Shown here piece by piece: positions 16,901 through 22,888 of a stretch of DNA of 28,192 nucleotides; position 1 is the stretch's first letter; each line of letters begins with the position of its first letter. The notes below the pieces were generated by a model. That model was not told where the DNA came from, did not search any database, and was given only the letters and a program-made list of their open reading frames with translations. The position numbers and the translations under genes were made by a program. Source of the stretch: an uncultured Methanomicrobiales archaeon (GTDB lineage: Archaea; Thermoplasmatota; Thermoplasmata; Methanomassiliicoccales; Methanomethylophilaceae); NCBI GenBank assembly GCA_937892275.1, contig CALAVG010000260.1:1-28192 (forward strand), in the 5' to 3' direction.

Positions 16901-17286
16901 AGATGGATGCTCAACTCGAGCTCGGAAGGAAGATCCGTGCCGTGGACGAGAAGGATGTTGCTGTCCGTGTACTGAACAAGCACTTCATGCCGGACATGAT
17001 CGGAAACCTGAGGAGCTTCTCCACACAGACCGTGAGATGCACCAAATGCGGAGAGAAGTACCGCAGGATGACACTGAGCGGAACATGCTACAAGTGCAAG
17101 AACCCGCTGAACCTCACCGTGCACGAAGCGTCAGTGAAGAAATATCTCCAGATCTCCAAGACCATAGGTGAGAAGTACGGGCTCGATGCCTACACCAGGG
17201 AAAGGATAGACATCCTCGAGATGAACATGAACTCGGTCTTCGAGAACGACAAGATCAAGAAGTGCAAACTGTCGGACTTTTTCTGA
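13924..17286 (+). CDS. polC: DNA polymerase D (PolD) large subunit DP2
   Basis: The 1120-residue catalytic subunit of the archaeal replicative polymerase PolD. Family segments in order are the N-terminal helical region (VYSEDMAKYFAEL), FAGPIRAAGGTAQAMSVLIAD at about 140-160, GRPIFGHPCRVGGFRLRYGRARTSG around 320, and a zinc module CRTCNITTFRNWCRNCG around 643-660. The active-site segment HAAKRRNCDGDEDC lies near 870, its two Asp being the metal ligands. A second zinc module, CTKCGEKYRRMTLSGTCYKC, lies near 1040-1060. The C-terminus KKCKLSDFF looks like a PCNA-binding motif. No intein is present, although this gene carries inteins in several archaea. The start is at 13924 or the next codon (ATGATG), overlapping the upstream GTPase stop. 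The small subunit DP1 is not in this window. Confidence 0.97.
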   Translation: MMAGPVYSEDMAKYFAELNAKKDEIYDIATKARSMGFDPEDYVDVPQAEDLASRCEELLKDYNVKGVAEVIRQKTLEAGNREVACLLTAKEVAKWPADSLEQALDRATRVGLAVLTEGILVAPLEGIAETRIRKNEDGSNYVDLLFAGPIRAAGGTAQAMSVLIADVVRTELGIGRYIATEAEINRFDEEIPLYKQCQHLQYSPTSQEIDLIVRNCPICVDGEGTEQLEISGFRDLPRIDTNRVRGGAVLVIAEGMCQKAAKLKKHVDKLQIPGWEFIGQYLDAHKAKEPEKKADDKPVEKKVQPLDKYLRDIVAGRPIFGHPCRVGGFRLRYGRARTSGLASLAYSTASMYIMDDFMAIGTQLKIERPGKACVVTPCDILEGPTVLLRNGDVVYCETKEDSLAVRDRVAEILDNGEILVPFGEFCENNHTLVPCGYPVEWHKKVLESKGELPEDWMNPTYERSKEMSRELGVPLHPKYNLFWSDLPLDRIKLLRAHVLATGVFDGKNLIVDLEPESKKTLQDLCVPQRVREKKVIIDERYSEPMLDCMGIKHGPEGLTPGPELEGEKTLEAISKAAGYEVRARAMTRVGTRMGRPEKAKERELSPKLHCVFPVTKDPEVGKELRAAAARNPKYEETVANRYCRTCNITTFRNWCRNCGGHTVYVPRKNEMGGDGPAPIKINLKEELEAACEYLGIQNPPDVKCHDVLISKTKTVEPLEKGILRSKNGISVFKDGTVRFDMTDIPLTHFKPREIGLSIQKAHELGYVKDWNGEPLVDPEQICELKVQDVIPAKDCGDYLARVATYLDDELEMLYHLPRYYNVNNRTDLIGNIVFGLAPHTSGCILCRVIGYADVRGCYGHPFFHAAKRRNCDGDEDCLMLGLDALLNFSRSFLPDRRGGLMDAPLVLTTRLDPNEIDKEAHNVDCLREYPLELYEAAMAMKEPKEIEKQMDLIAGRIGTEKQYEGMGFTHDTQDIANGPKYSAYTTLESMKDKMDAQLELGRKIRAVDEKDVAVRVLNKHFMPDMIGNLRSFSTQTVRCTKCGEKYRRMTLSGTCYKCKNPLNLTVHEASVKKYLQISKTIGEKYGLDAYTRERIDILEMNMNSVFENDKIKKCKLSDFF

Positions 17287-17300
17287 TCAAGAACAAAGAA

Positions 17301-17329
17301 AGGTTGGATCATCCCACCTGTTTTGTTGC
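17301..17329 (+). terminator. Hairpin with T-rich tail after the polymerase gene
   Basis: AGGTTGG (17301-17307) pairs with CCCACCT (17313-17319) at 6 of 7 positions over ATCAT, followed by GTTTTGTTG. It lies 15 bp past the DP2 stop, the expected place for termination of the GTPase-polymerase operon. Confidence 0.45.
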
Positions 17330-17494
17330 TGGTCATTTCACTCTTTCATGGCGTACTTCTAAGAGATTACTATGAAACTTCCATCATCAACCTGTATGCG
17401 GAGAATCAGGGTCATGCCGTTGCCGCAGTCCCTCCGATAATCGTCTTTATTGATTCTGTTAGATGATGAAATGAACAGTGGGAATTGATGTGAT

Positions 17495-17512
17495 CCCCTC
17501 CTTACGGAGGGG
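17495..17512. terminator. Perfect hairpin downstream of rpoD
   Basis: CCCCTCC (17495-17501) and GGAGGGG (17506-17512) form a 7-bp stem with a TTAC loop, 12 bp beyond the rpoD stop. It lies between convergent operons. On the plus strand a moderately T-rich stretch (TGTTTCTT) follows, so it may act in both directions. The 238-bp intergenic stretch 17287-17524 otherwise shows no gene. Confidence 0.5.
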
Positions 17513-17524
17513 TGAAATGTTTCT

Positions 17525-18370
17525 TCAGAGAGCCTTGATATCGTCGGCGAATCCCTTTGCCTCTTTCGAGAGGAGGTCAATGGCGATATCCAGTGCCTGC
17601 TGAGCTGTGAGCGAACCGTCAGTCTCGTACTTGAACAGGAAGTTGGTGTCGTCCCAGTTGACTGTGACTCCTTCCGTCTCGTCGAGCTTCTCTAGGCATC
17701 CCTTTGCGTAACCGCAAGCGATGGGATCCTTGACGACGAGCTTCTTGTTCTTCACTTCGAGTCCTGCGGGGCAGAGCTCTGCACATGCGACGACAGCATC
17801 GTCGGAGGCGTGCTTGGGATCGATCTCGATCACAGGCATGTACTTGTAACCGACTCCGTTGCAGACCTGCCACTTCACGTGCTTCTTCGCGGTTCCCATG
17901 ACTGCCTTGGCGTAGACGGTGATTCCCTGGTCGGCCGTGAGCTCGACGATGGGGATGAACTCGTCAACGATCCTCAGCTTGTCGCTGTTGGGTCCGCCGA
18001 GGGGCAGAAGGTCAGAGGAAAGGACCGTTGCGGGTCCGGTCTTCTGAAGGCTGTACATGATGGTACAGCTGGGGCAGCCCTCTCCGCCGCATTCGCATTC
18101 GCTCTGAGGGACGAACAGGTCAAGATCCGTTGGGACTGGGAGCATTCCCAGCCTGTGGGCGATGATCTCCTCGAACAAGGGCGTGATACTCTCATACTCC
18201 TTGCCGTCATCTCCCTCGATCTTACCGGTGTAGAACTCAACGGTGTCGATCGCCATCTTGGGGATGTCCGAAAGGAGTGTCCTCCTGAGCGCGTTCGCCA
18301 TGGCCGGGGAAGAGTTCTTGAGAACGAACTTTGCCTTCCTGTCAGCCATTTCGATAATCTCAATGTCCAT
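17525..18370 (-). CDS. rpoD: RNA polymerase subunit D (RpoD/Rpo3)
   Basis: The 281-residue archaeal counterpart of bacterial alpha and eukaryotic RPB3, needed with subunit L to nucleate polymerase assembly. The dimerisation domain begins MDIEIIEMADRKAKFVLK and contains SPAMANALRRTLLSDIPKMA, the hallmark of the family. CECGGEGCPSC (around residues 93-103) is the small cysteine knuckle common in archaeal D subunits. The inserted ferredoxin-like domain has four cysteines (ACAELCP and CGYAKGC, around residues 197-225), fewer than a full 2x4Fe-4S set; it could bind one cluster. The subunit ends the uS13-uS4-uS11 operon, 13 bp after uS11. In many archaea eL18 follows here, but in this genome a hairpin follows instead. 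Confidence 0.96.
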   Translation of the reverse strand: MDIEIIEMADRKAKFVLKNSSPAMANALRRTLLSDIPKMAIDTVEFYTGKIEGDDGKEYESITPLFEEIIAHRLGMLPVPTDLDLFVPQSECECGGEGCPSCTIMYSLQKTGPATVLSSDLLPLGGPNSDKLRIVDEFIPIVELTADQGITVYAKAVMGTAKKHVKWQVCNGVGYKYMPVIEIDPKHASDDAVVACAELCPAGLEVKNKKLVVKDPIACGYAKGCLEKLDETEGVTVNWDDTNFLFKYETDGSLTAQQALDIAIDLLSKEAKGFADDIKAL

Positions 18371-18382
18371 GGGATGTCCCCC

Positions 18383-18769
18383 TCAGACCCTGCGTCCTCT
18401 GCGTCCGCCCTTCTTCTTGGTTCCGTCGTGCGGTATGGGTGTGACGTCCTCGATGCGACCGATCTTGAGTCCGGCCCTTGTGAGAGCACGGATGGCGGCC
18501 TGGGCACCGGGTCCGGGCGAGACGGACTTGTTTCCTCCGGGTGCACGTACCCTGACGTGGATCCCGACGTACTCCTTCTCCTTAGCGACCTCGGCGATCT
18601 TCTCTGCCGCCCTCTGTGCCGCATAAGGCGAAGACTGGTCCTTCGCCTGCTTGACGACCATTCCACCGGTGACCTTAGCGACGGTCTCTGCTCCGGTGAT
18701 GTCGGTCAAGGTGATCATGACGTTGTTGTAACTTGCGAATATGTTCGCGATTCCCCATTTTGCGGTCAT
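18383..18769 (-). CDS. rps11: 30S ribosomal protein uS11
   Basis: A 128-residue small-subunit protein of the platform. Recognisable segments are KWGIANIFASYNNVMITLTD, GGMVVKQAKDQSSPYAAQRAAE, GIHVRVRAPGGNK and the C-terminal IGRIEDVTPIPHDGTKKKGGRRGRRV, the basic tail that contacts 16S rRNA. I take the ATG at 18769, which shares one base with the uS4 stop (TGATG). A GTG one codon earlier (18772) would overlap by 4 bp and cannot be excluded. A GGTGAG element upstream inside uS4 serves as ribosome-binding site. Confidence 0.95.
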   Translation of the reverse strand: MTAKWGIANIFASYNNVMITLTDITGAETVAKVTGGMVVKQAKDQSSPYAAQRAAEKIAEVAKEKEYVGIHVRVRAPGGNKSVSPGPGAQAAIRALTRAGLKIGRIEDVTPIPHDGTKKKGGRRGRRV

Positions 18770-19416
18770 CACTGCTCACCATCCTCGATTGTGATTCCGG
18801 CCTCTTCAGCGTCTGCCTTAGCAGCTGCTGCGGCTGCGGCCTCTGCCTCTGCCTCGGCCTTTGCCTTGATTGCTGCGTTGGCCGCTGCCTGCTCTGCAGA
18901 GATCCTCATGGGGTGCATCTCGTCGGTGAAGGGGGAAGCGGGGTTGTACTCGATGGAGGACTCCTCTTTCCTTGTGACGATGTATCCAGGAACGGTGACC
19001 TTGTGGCCGTTCACGAAGATGTGTCCGTGTGTGATCATCTGTCTGGCCTGCTTGATTGTGCTGGACAGTCCCTTCTCATAGACGATAGTCTGGAGACGGC
19101 GGGACAGAACATCCTCGTCCTTCAGGGTAAGGATGTCGTTCAGGGTGGCGTCGGTGGTGAGGAATCCGAGCCTTCCGCACTTTGCGAGAAGGGCGTCTGC
19201 CTCGATCTTTGCCTGGGCGTCACCGGTTCTGAGACGTGCCTGGAGGTTCCTTGACTGGCCCCTCAGGTTCCTGAGGACGGTCTCTGCCTTCCAGACCTCT
19301 GTCTTGTTCTTGAGACCGAAAGCGTTGACGACCTCGACCTCTGCCTTGATCCTCTCTCCCTGCCAGGGGTGAGAAGGAGTATCATATGTCTTTCTTGAAA
19401 ACTTTGGATCTCCCAT
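18769..19416 (-). CDS. rps4: 30S ribosomal protein uS4 with an alanine-rich tail
   Basis: A 215-residue primary rRNA-binding protein of the small subunit. The N-terminus is MGDPKFSRKTYDTPSHPWQG, and the S4 RNA-binding domain is LSRRLQTIVYEKGLSSTIKQ followed by ARQMITHGHIFVNGHKVTVPGYIV. After HPMRISAEQ comes a low-complexity tail of roughly 40 residues dominated by Ala, Glu and Lys, ending AEEAGITIEDGEQ. The tail is probably helical and solvent-exposed; similar Ala/Glu tails occur in other archaeal uS4 but vary in length. GGTGA lies 5 bp upstream of the ATG, overlapping the end of uS13. In bacteria S4 represses translation of its own operon; see the leader upstream of uS13. Confidence 0.95.
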   Translation of the reverse strand: MGDPKFSRKTYDTPSHPWQGERIKAEVEVVNAFGLKNKTEVWKAETVLRNLRGQSRNLQARLRTGDAQAKIEADALLAKCGRLGFLTTDATLNDILTLKDEDVLSRRLQTIVYEKGLSSTIKQARQMITHGHIFVNGHKVTVPGYIVTRKEESSIEYNPASPFTDEMHPMRISAEQAAANAAIKAKAEAEAEAAAAAAAKADAEEAGITIEDGEQ

Positions 19417-19427
19417 TCAAATCACCT

Positions 19428-19901
19428 TCACTTCTTGGAGACTCCCATGGTGAGTCCGTGCCTGCCGTTCGAACGTGTCCTCTGTCCCCTCACCTTGTGG
19501 TGGGTCTCATGCCTGATACCGCGGTAACAGCGGATCATCTTCATTCTGTTTATGTCCTCTTTCTGGATGATTTCGAGGTCCTGACCGAAAAGGTGCATGT
19601 CTGCTCCGGTCTCGTAGTCCATCTGCCTGTTGATTGCCCAGGTAGGTGCGTACTCGACGTAGGATTTGACGAGAGTTTCGATCTCTTTGACTTTCTCGTC
19701 GGGGAGGGATCCCATCCTCATTGTGGGATCGACCGCTGCCTTCTTGGCAACGATCTGTGCGACCCTCTTTCCGACTCCTTTGATGCTCTGGAGACCGATG
19801 ACTGTCCTCTTCTGACCGTCGATATCGGTGTTGACGATACGGACGATATAGTTGAAGTTCTCATCCTCGGTCTGCTGCGAGTCTTTCTTCGCTTTGGCCA
19901 T
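19428..19901 (-). CDS. rps13: 30S ribosomal protein uS13
   Basis: A 157-residue protein of the small-subunit head. Segments are NYIVRIVNTDIDGQKRTVIG, QSIKGVGKRVAQIVAKKA (helix-two-turn-helix) and the C-terminal CYRGIRHETHHKVRGQRTRS with NGRHGLTMGVSKK. I choose the ATG at 19901 (MAKAKKDSQQ), because GGAGG lies 7 nt upstream. The ATG at 19907 is almost touching that GGAGG and is a poor start, and longer frames reach into the leader. It is the first gene of the uS13-uS4-uS11-RpoD operon, the archaeal equivalent of the bacterial alpha operon. It carries a leader of roughly 110 nt containing stable hairpins. Confidence 0.95.
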   Translation of the reverse strand: MAKAKKDSQQTEDENFNYIVRIVNTDIDGQKRTVIGLQSIKGVGKRVAQIVAKKAAVDPTMRMGSLPDEKVKEIETLVKSYVEYAPTWAINRQMDYETGADMHLFGQDLEIIQKEDINRMKMIRCYRGIRHETHHKVRGQRTRSNGRHGLTMGVSKK

Positions 19902-19907
19902 TTTCAT

Positions 19908-19967
19908 TCCTCCGTAAATGATCCCCGAAGGGATTGCGTCAAGCCCAGGTTCCTTCCGGAATGGGCT
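19908..19967 (-). promoter_or_regulatory. Structured 5' leader of the uS13 operon, possible translational control element
   Basis: In the transcript, TGGGCT (19967-19962) faces complementary AGCCCA (19947-19942) and is read 5' to 3' as AGCCCA...TGGGCT. This 6-bp stem encloses a TTCCGGAA palindrome. A second hairpin, AUCCC-UUCG-GGGAU (19934-19921), follows, with the exceptionally stable C(UUCG)G loop. The ribosome-binding GGAGG comes 7 nt later. Two hairpins directly before the Shine-Dalgarno sequence suggest control of initiation. Role inferred; no known archaeal motif matched. Confidence 0.4.
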
Positions 19968-20002
19968 CTCAGTTTTCGCCCCCATATAGAGAGTGGGTCC
20001 TG

Positions 20003-20016
20003 AGTTTACGTAAACT
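20003..20016. promoter_or_regulatory. 14-bp perfect palindrome at the predicted uS13 operon start site
   Basis: AGTTTACGTAAACT is a perfect palindrome at 20003-20016. From the likely TATA box at 20031-20043 transcription should begin near 20011, so the palindrome covers the start point. A repressor bound here would block initiation; no regulator can be named. Confidence 0.45.
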
Positions 20017-20030
20017 GGCCGATGTCCTAA

Positions 20031-20043
20031 TTATTAATAAAAG
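20031..20043 (-). promoter_or_regulatory. TATA box of the uS13-uS4-uS11-rpoD operon
   Basis: The minus strand reads CTTTTATTAATAA. It is the only good TATA-like element in the 140 bp upstream of uS13 that leaves room for the observed leader hairpins. The weaker CTCTATATG near 19983 is an alternative that would shorten the leader to about 55 nt. Confidence 0.45.
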
Positions 20044-20434
20044 TAAGCATGGAATGACTGAAAATAAAACACCCATGTGCAGGACTGCTGACTTCAGCCC
20101 GACGATAGAAACGGCCCTCATATGAATGTTTTGACAAACTTGGCGTATCTGAACCCAATCGACCAACCTCAGGGAACCATTGTCCGCCAACCATTATCGA
20201 GTTGGATGGGTTCTATTCATGATACATGGAGGTTGCATCCATCCAACAAAATGTTGAACTGGTCAATATTTATCGGGTTTTGTTGCTTATTTTTACTAAA
20301 AAAAAAATATTAAAATTATTGATTTATTTACCGTTTTCAAATATTTTATATTTAAAATTTACTATATATATTTTCAGTTACTATATATAAACATCACTAT
20401 TTTAGCCCTAAAATGTATGTTTTTATACAATAAA

Positions 20435-20450
20435 ATGATGTTAACATCAT
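20435..20450. promoter_or_regulatory. 16-bp perfect palindrome upstream of mtmC
   Basis: ATGATGTTAACATCAT is its own reverse complement. It lies about 50-65 bp upstream of the proposed mtmC TATA box, the usual position for an archaeal activator site. A second small inverted repeat (20449-20460) overlaps its right end. The symmetry is observed; the binding protein is unknown. Confidence 0.5.
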
Positions 20451-20497
20451 CATAAATGATCGTTTTTGAGTTGGATGAGTATCCCAATTCGCAAAGA

Positions 20498-20508
20498 TTT
20501 TATATTAA
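20498..20508 (+). promoter_or_regulatory. Probable TATA box of mtmC-mtmB
   Basis: TTTTATATTAA is preceded by purine-rich GCAAAG, as expected for a BRE plus TATA pair. Transcription would start near 20527, leaving a leader of about 38 nt. Other TATA-like runs upstream (20361-20389, 20421-20431) are further away and could be secondary promoters. Confidence 0.5.
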
Positions 20509-20531
20509 TGGACTAAAATGCTTTAATCACA

Positions 20532-20546
20532 ACCGGGAAACCCGGT
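20532..20546 (+). promoter_or_regulatory. Leader hairpin and strong ribosome-binding site of mtmC
   Basis: ACCGGG-AAA-CCCGGT is a perfect 6-bp stem at 20532-20546, close to the predicted mRNA 5' end. AAGGAGG (20551-20557) follows, 7 nt before the ATG. The hairpin may protect the 5' end of a highly expressed message; it leaves the ribosome-binding site exposed. Confidence 0.45.
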
Positions 20547-20564
20547 CCAAAAGGAGGAAAAGAA

Positions 20565-21203
20565 ATGGCGAACGAACAAATTCTCGCAGATCTCAAGACT
20601 TCTGTCGAGACTTGGAACATCAAACTTGCACAGGAAGCAACGCAGAAGGCCATCGACGCCAAGATGGATATCGGAACCATCATCGGAGACGGACTCGGAA
20701 AGGGAATGGAGACAATCGGAAACAGGTTCGACAAGGCAGAGATCTACCTGCCCCAGGTCGTCGCAGCATCCAAGACAATGGAGGCCGCACTGAACATCCT
20801 CAAGCCCCTCATGGAGAGTGGTGAGGGAAACCTGAAGGGAACCGTCGTTATGGGTACTGTCGAGGGAGACATCCACGAGATCGGAAAGAACGTCTGCTGT
20901 GCTATGCTCAGAGGAGCCGGATACAACGTCATCGACCTCGGACCCGACGCATCTGCCATGGACTTCATGGACGCAGCCGAGGAGAACAACGCACAGGTGT
21001 GCGGAGGATCAGCTCTTATGACCACCACCCTCGAATCGCAGAGGGAACTGGTCGAGACCATCAAGGAGATGGAGGCACCCTACAAGGCCATCTTCGGAGG
21101 AGCACCCTGCTCGAAAGAGTGGTGCGACGAGATCGGTGCTGACGGATACTCTGAGACCGCAAACGAGATCATCGGACTCGTTGACAAGCTCACTGGAAAC
21201 TGA
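20565..21203 (+). CDS. mtmC: Monomethylamine corrinoid protein MtmC
   Basis: A 212-residue cobalamin-binding protein that accepts the methyl group of monomethylamine from MtmB and passes it, through a second methyltransferase (MtbA), to coenzyme M. The N-terminal helical cap domain covers residues 1-90 (DKAEIYLPQVVAASKTMEAAL). The Rossmann-type B12 domain begins KGTVVMGTVEGDIHEIGKN, with His104 the lower cobalt ligand in the DxHxxG motif. GGSALMTTTLESQRELVETI and IFGGAPCSKEWCDEIGADGY are the other cofactor-contacting loops. Length is normal for the family. It precedes mtmB by 27 bp on the same strand. Subfamily assignment (MtmC rather than MtbC or MttC) rests mainly on the adjoining mtmB. Confidence 0.92.
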   Translation: MANEQILADLKTSVETWNIKLAQEATQKAIDAKMDIGTIIGDGLGKGMETIGNRFDKAEIYLPQVVAASKTMEAALNILKPLMESGEGNLKGTVVMGTVEGDIHEIGKNVCCAMLRGAGYNVIDLGPDASAMDFMDAAEENNAQVCGGSALMTTTLESQRELVETIKEMEAPYKAIFGGAPCSKEWCDEIGADGYSETANEIIGLVDKLTGN

Positions 21204-21230
21204 TTATAGAGATAACAATAGGTGAAAACT

Positions 21231-22670
21231 ATGGCAGCAACAAGATTCCTGACAATCACGGACGTCTACGAGAGATTCGTGAAGGGAAAGAAGGTTCCCG
21301 AGGCAGACTGGGATTATAAGATCATCCCCGAGACATCAACAGCCCTGAAGGAGAAGTACAAGCTCAACTTCGGCGACAAGTTCGTCCCCGAGGACAATGA
21401 AACAAAGAACAACCTGTTCCAGGCCGGACTGGAGATGCTCTGCACATGCGGATTCTACTGCCAGGACCTCGGACGTGTGATGAAATTCACCGAAGAGGAG
21501 ATCTGGGAGGGAATCAAGAGGGCTCCTAAAAAGATTATCCTCGGAGAGGGAAGGGATGTTGCTAGGTTCTATCCCAGGCACGGGAACGCACCCATCAAGC
21601 CCGTCATCCAGGGAGGACCTACCGGATCCCCTATCTCTGAAGACGTCTTCGTACAGATCATGCAGTCCTACGCCCAGGAAGGTATTGTCGACGACCTCGT
21701 AAACGGAGTCATGACGACAGTGGAAGGAAAACCCGCCAAGTCCAAGACCCCCTACGAGGTCCGCGCTACAATGCAGGAACTCAGGGCAACAAAGGAAGCA
21801 AGGATCAGAGCCCAGAGGCCCGGACTCGGTGTCTAGGGACCCGAGACTCCTCTGTCCGAGGCAGCAAGGCTTGTCGCAGACTGCCCCAACGCCGGACACA
21901 GGATCACCGACGCCCACGAGTGCTCACAGCTCAACGAGCTGAAGATGGATATGACCGGACTGAACATGCTCGCCGGCTGGACAATCTCAGGAGATGTCAT
22001 CATGATCGAACAGATGCCTATCTTCGGCGGTTACTGCGGTAACCTCGAGGAGACCGCCATCTGTGATGTCGCAACAACACTGGCATCCTTCGGACTCTTC
22101 TCCGGTAACTTCCACCTTGACGGACCTATCCACATCAGATGGGGAACCACGATGGCAAAGGAGACCCTCGCCGTCGCAGGACACGCATGTGCAGCAGTCG
22201 ACAACAACACCGACCTGCTCCTCGCCAACCAGTACTACCCCGTCGCCGGACCCTGTACCGAGATGGGACTGATCGAGACCGCCGCGCAGGCGATCTGTGA
22301 CACCGCATCCGGAAGAGAACTGCTCTCCGGATCCGCTGTGGCGAAGGGAGTCGTCCAGGACAAGACCACCGGAATGGAGGCCCGTGTAATGGGAGAGGCA
22401 GCCGCACAGACAGCAGGAATGAAGATCCCTGAGGTCAACGAGCTCCTCAAGAAGTTCACCGGCTGGTACGAGCCCCAGTACACATGTGCAGACCTCGGGA
22501 AGACCTTCCAGGAGTGCTACGATGTGAAGACCGTCAGGCCCACCAAGGAGTACCTCGAGGTCTACGACAAGGCTCTCGCCCGCATGGCAGACTGGGGATT
22601 CGAGATCACCCCCTACAACACCGGTGTGATGTACGGCGGATACGACGACCCCAAGAACTACACATACTGA
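21231..22670 (+). CDS. mtmB: Monomethylamine methyltransferase MtmB with in-frame amber codon (pyrrolysine)
   Basis: The protein is 479 residues if the TAG at 21834-21836 is read as pyrrolysine. It transfers the methyl group of monomethylamine to the Co(I) corrinoid of MtmC, releasing ammonia. The frame continues uninterrupted on both sides of the TAG, and the flanking residues RPGLGV-[TAG]-GPETPLS match the Pyl site of Methanosarcina MtmB (RPGMGV-Pyl-GPETSLS). With the ATG at 21231 the amber is codon 202, the same number as in M. barkeri. GGTGA 6 nt upstream supports this start over the GTG at 21222. Downstream family segments are IMIEQMPIFGGYCGNLEET, HLDGPIHIRWG, CTEMGLIETAAQAICDTASG and the near-terminal GKTFQECYDVKTVRPT. 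Automatic gene callers split it into 21222-21836 and 21945-22670. The pyl genes are not in this window. Confidence 0.97.
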
Positions 22671-22693
22671 TATTCCTCAGTTCAAACCCTTTA

Positions 22694-22715
22694 CCCCCGA
22701 TCCTCGTTTCGGGGG
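22694..22715 (+). terminator. GC hairpin terminator after mtmB
   Basis: CCCCCGA (22694-22700) pairs with TCGGGGG (22709-22715) across an 8-nt loop, 23 bp past the mtmB stop. An AT-rich stretch follows. It separates the methyltransferase operon from the ammonia channel gene, which has its own promoter. Confidence 0.55.
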
Positions 22716-22781
22716 GACCTTGTATATAATTATAAGGACTTCAAAATTTCAACTATAAATAATAAGCGTTCAATAAAATAC

Positions 22782-22839
22782 GAATCACTCTGATTCAATA
22801 TATAATGATATCTGGCATAAACATAAACATTATTTATAA
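22782..22839 (+). promoter_or_regulatory. Promoter and inverted-repeat operator candidate of the Rh channel gene
   Basis: GAATCA-CTC-TGATTC (22782-22796) is a perfect inverted repeat. TATTTATAA (22831-22839) is a good TATA box, placing transcription near 22860 with a leader of about 29 nt. The repeat lies about 35 bp upstream of the TATA box, a position for an activator. It does not match the NrpR operator patterns I know (GGAAN6TTCC type). Confidence 0.45.
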
Positions 22840-22888
22840 GTTAAAAGACGCTTTCTTTATCGTTTACCCTAGAAGGAGGATAAATCAA

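Larger units (their letters stand above)
20017..20564. other. AT-rich intergenic control region between the ribosomal operon and mtmC
   Basis: This 548-bp region separates divergent operons. It holds three copies of GTTGGATG: 20201-20208 (+), 20240-20247 (-) and 20470-20477 (+). The first two form a 9-bp inverted repeat, GTTGGATGG and CCATCCAAC. TTACTATATATA occurs twice, 19 bp apart (20359 and 20378). A 16-bp palindrome lies at 20435-20450, followed by ATCAT-AA-ATGAT (20449-20460). The stretch 20275-20440 is extremely A+T rich, unlike the surrounding genes. A 63-codon open frame at 20122-20313 has no ribosome-binding site or recognisable sequence, so I do not call it. Confidence 0.5.

Noticed and set aside
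17440..17500. A possible C/D-box sRNA near AGATGATGAAATG
   Set aside because: A C box is present (ATGATGA at about 17462), but I could not find D (CTGA), C' and D' boxes at the right spacing on that strand.
17810..19081. A 423-codon plus-strand open frame
   Set aside because: It is antisense to rpoD, uS11 and uS4, which are certain genes. Its Ala/Ser-rich part is the complement of the uS4 alanine-rich tail.
20122..20313. A 63-codon open frame in the control region upstream of mtmC
   Set aside because: There is no ribosome-binding site or family resemblance, and its end runs into the poly-A stretch. The 9-bp inverted repeat inside it suggests regulatory DNA instead.
21945..22670. A separate gene starting at the Met after the mtmB amber codon
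   Set aside because: It is in the same frame as the upstream part, has no ribosome-binding site, and the sequence between the TAG and this Met continues the MtmB family alignment.
20565..22670. The methyltransferase gene as dimethylamine or trimethylamine type (mtbB or mttB)
   Set aside because: The segments around the amber codon and downstream (IMIEQMPIFGGY, HLDGPIHIRWG, GKTFQECYDVKTV) match MtmB, and the amber position (202) is that of MtmB.
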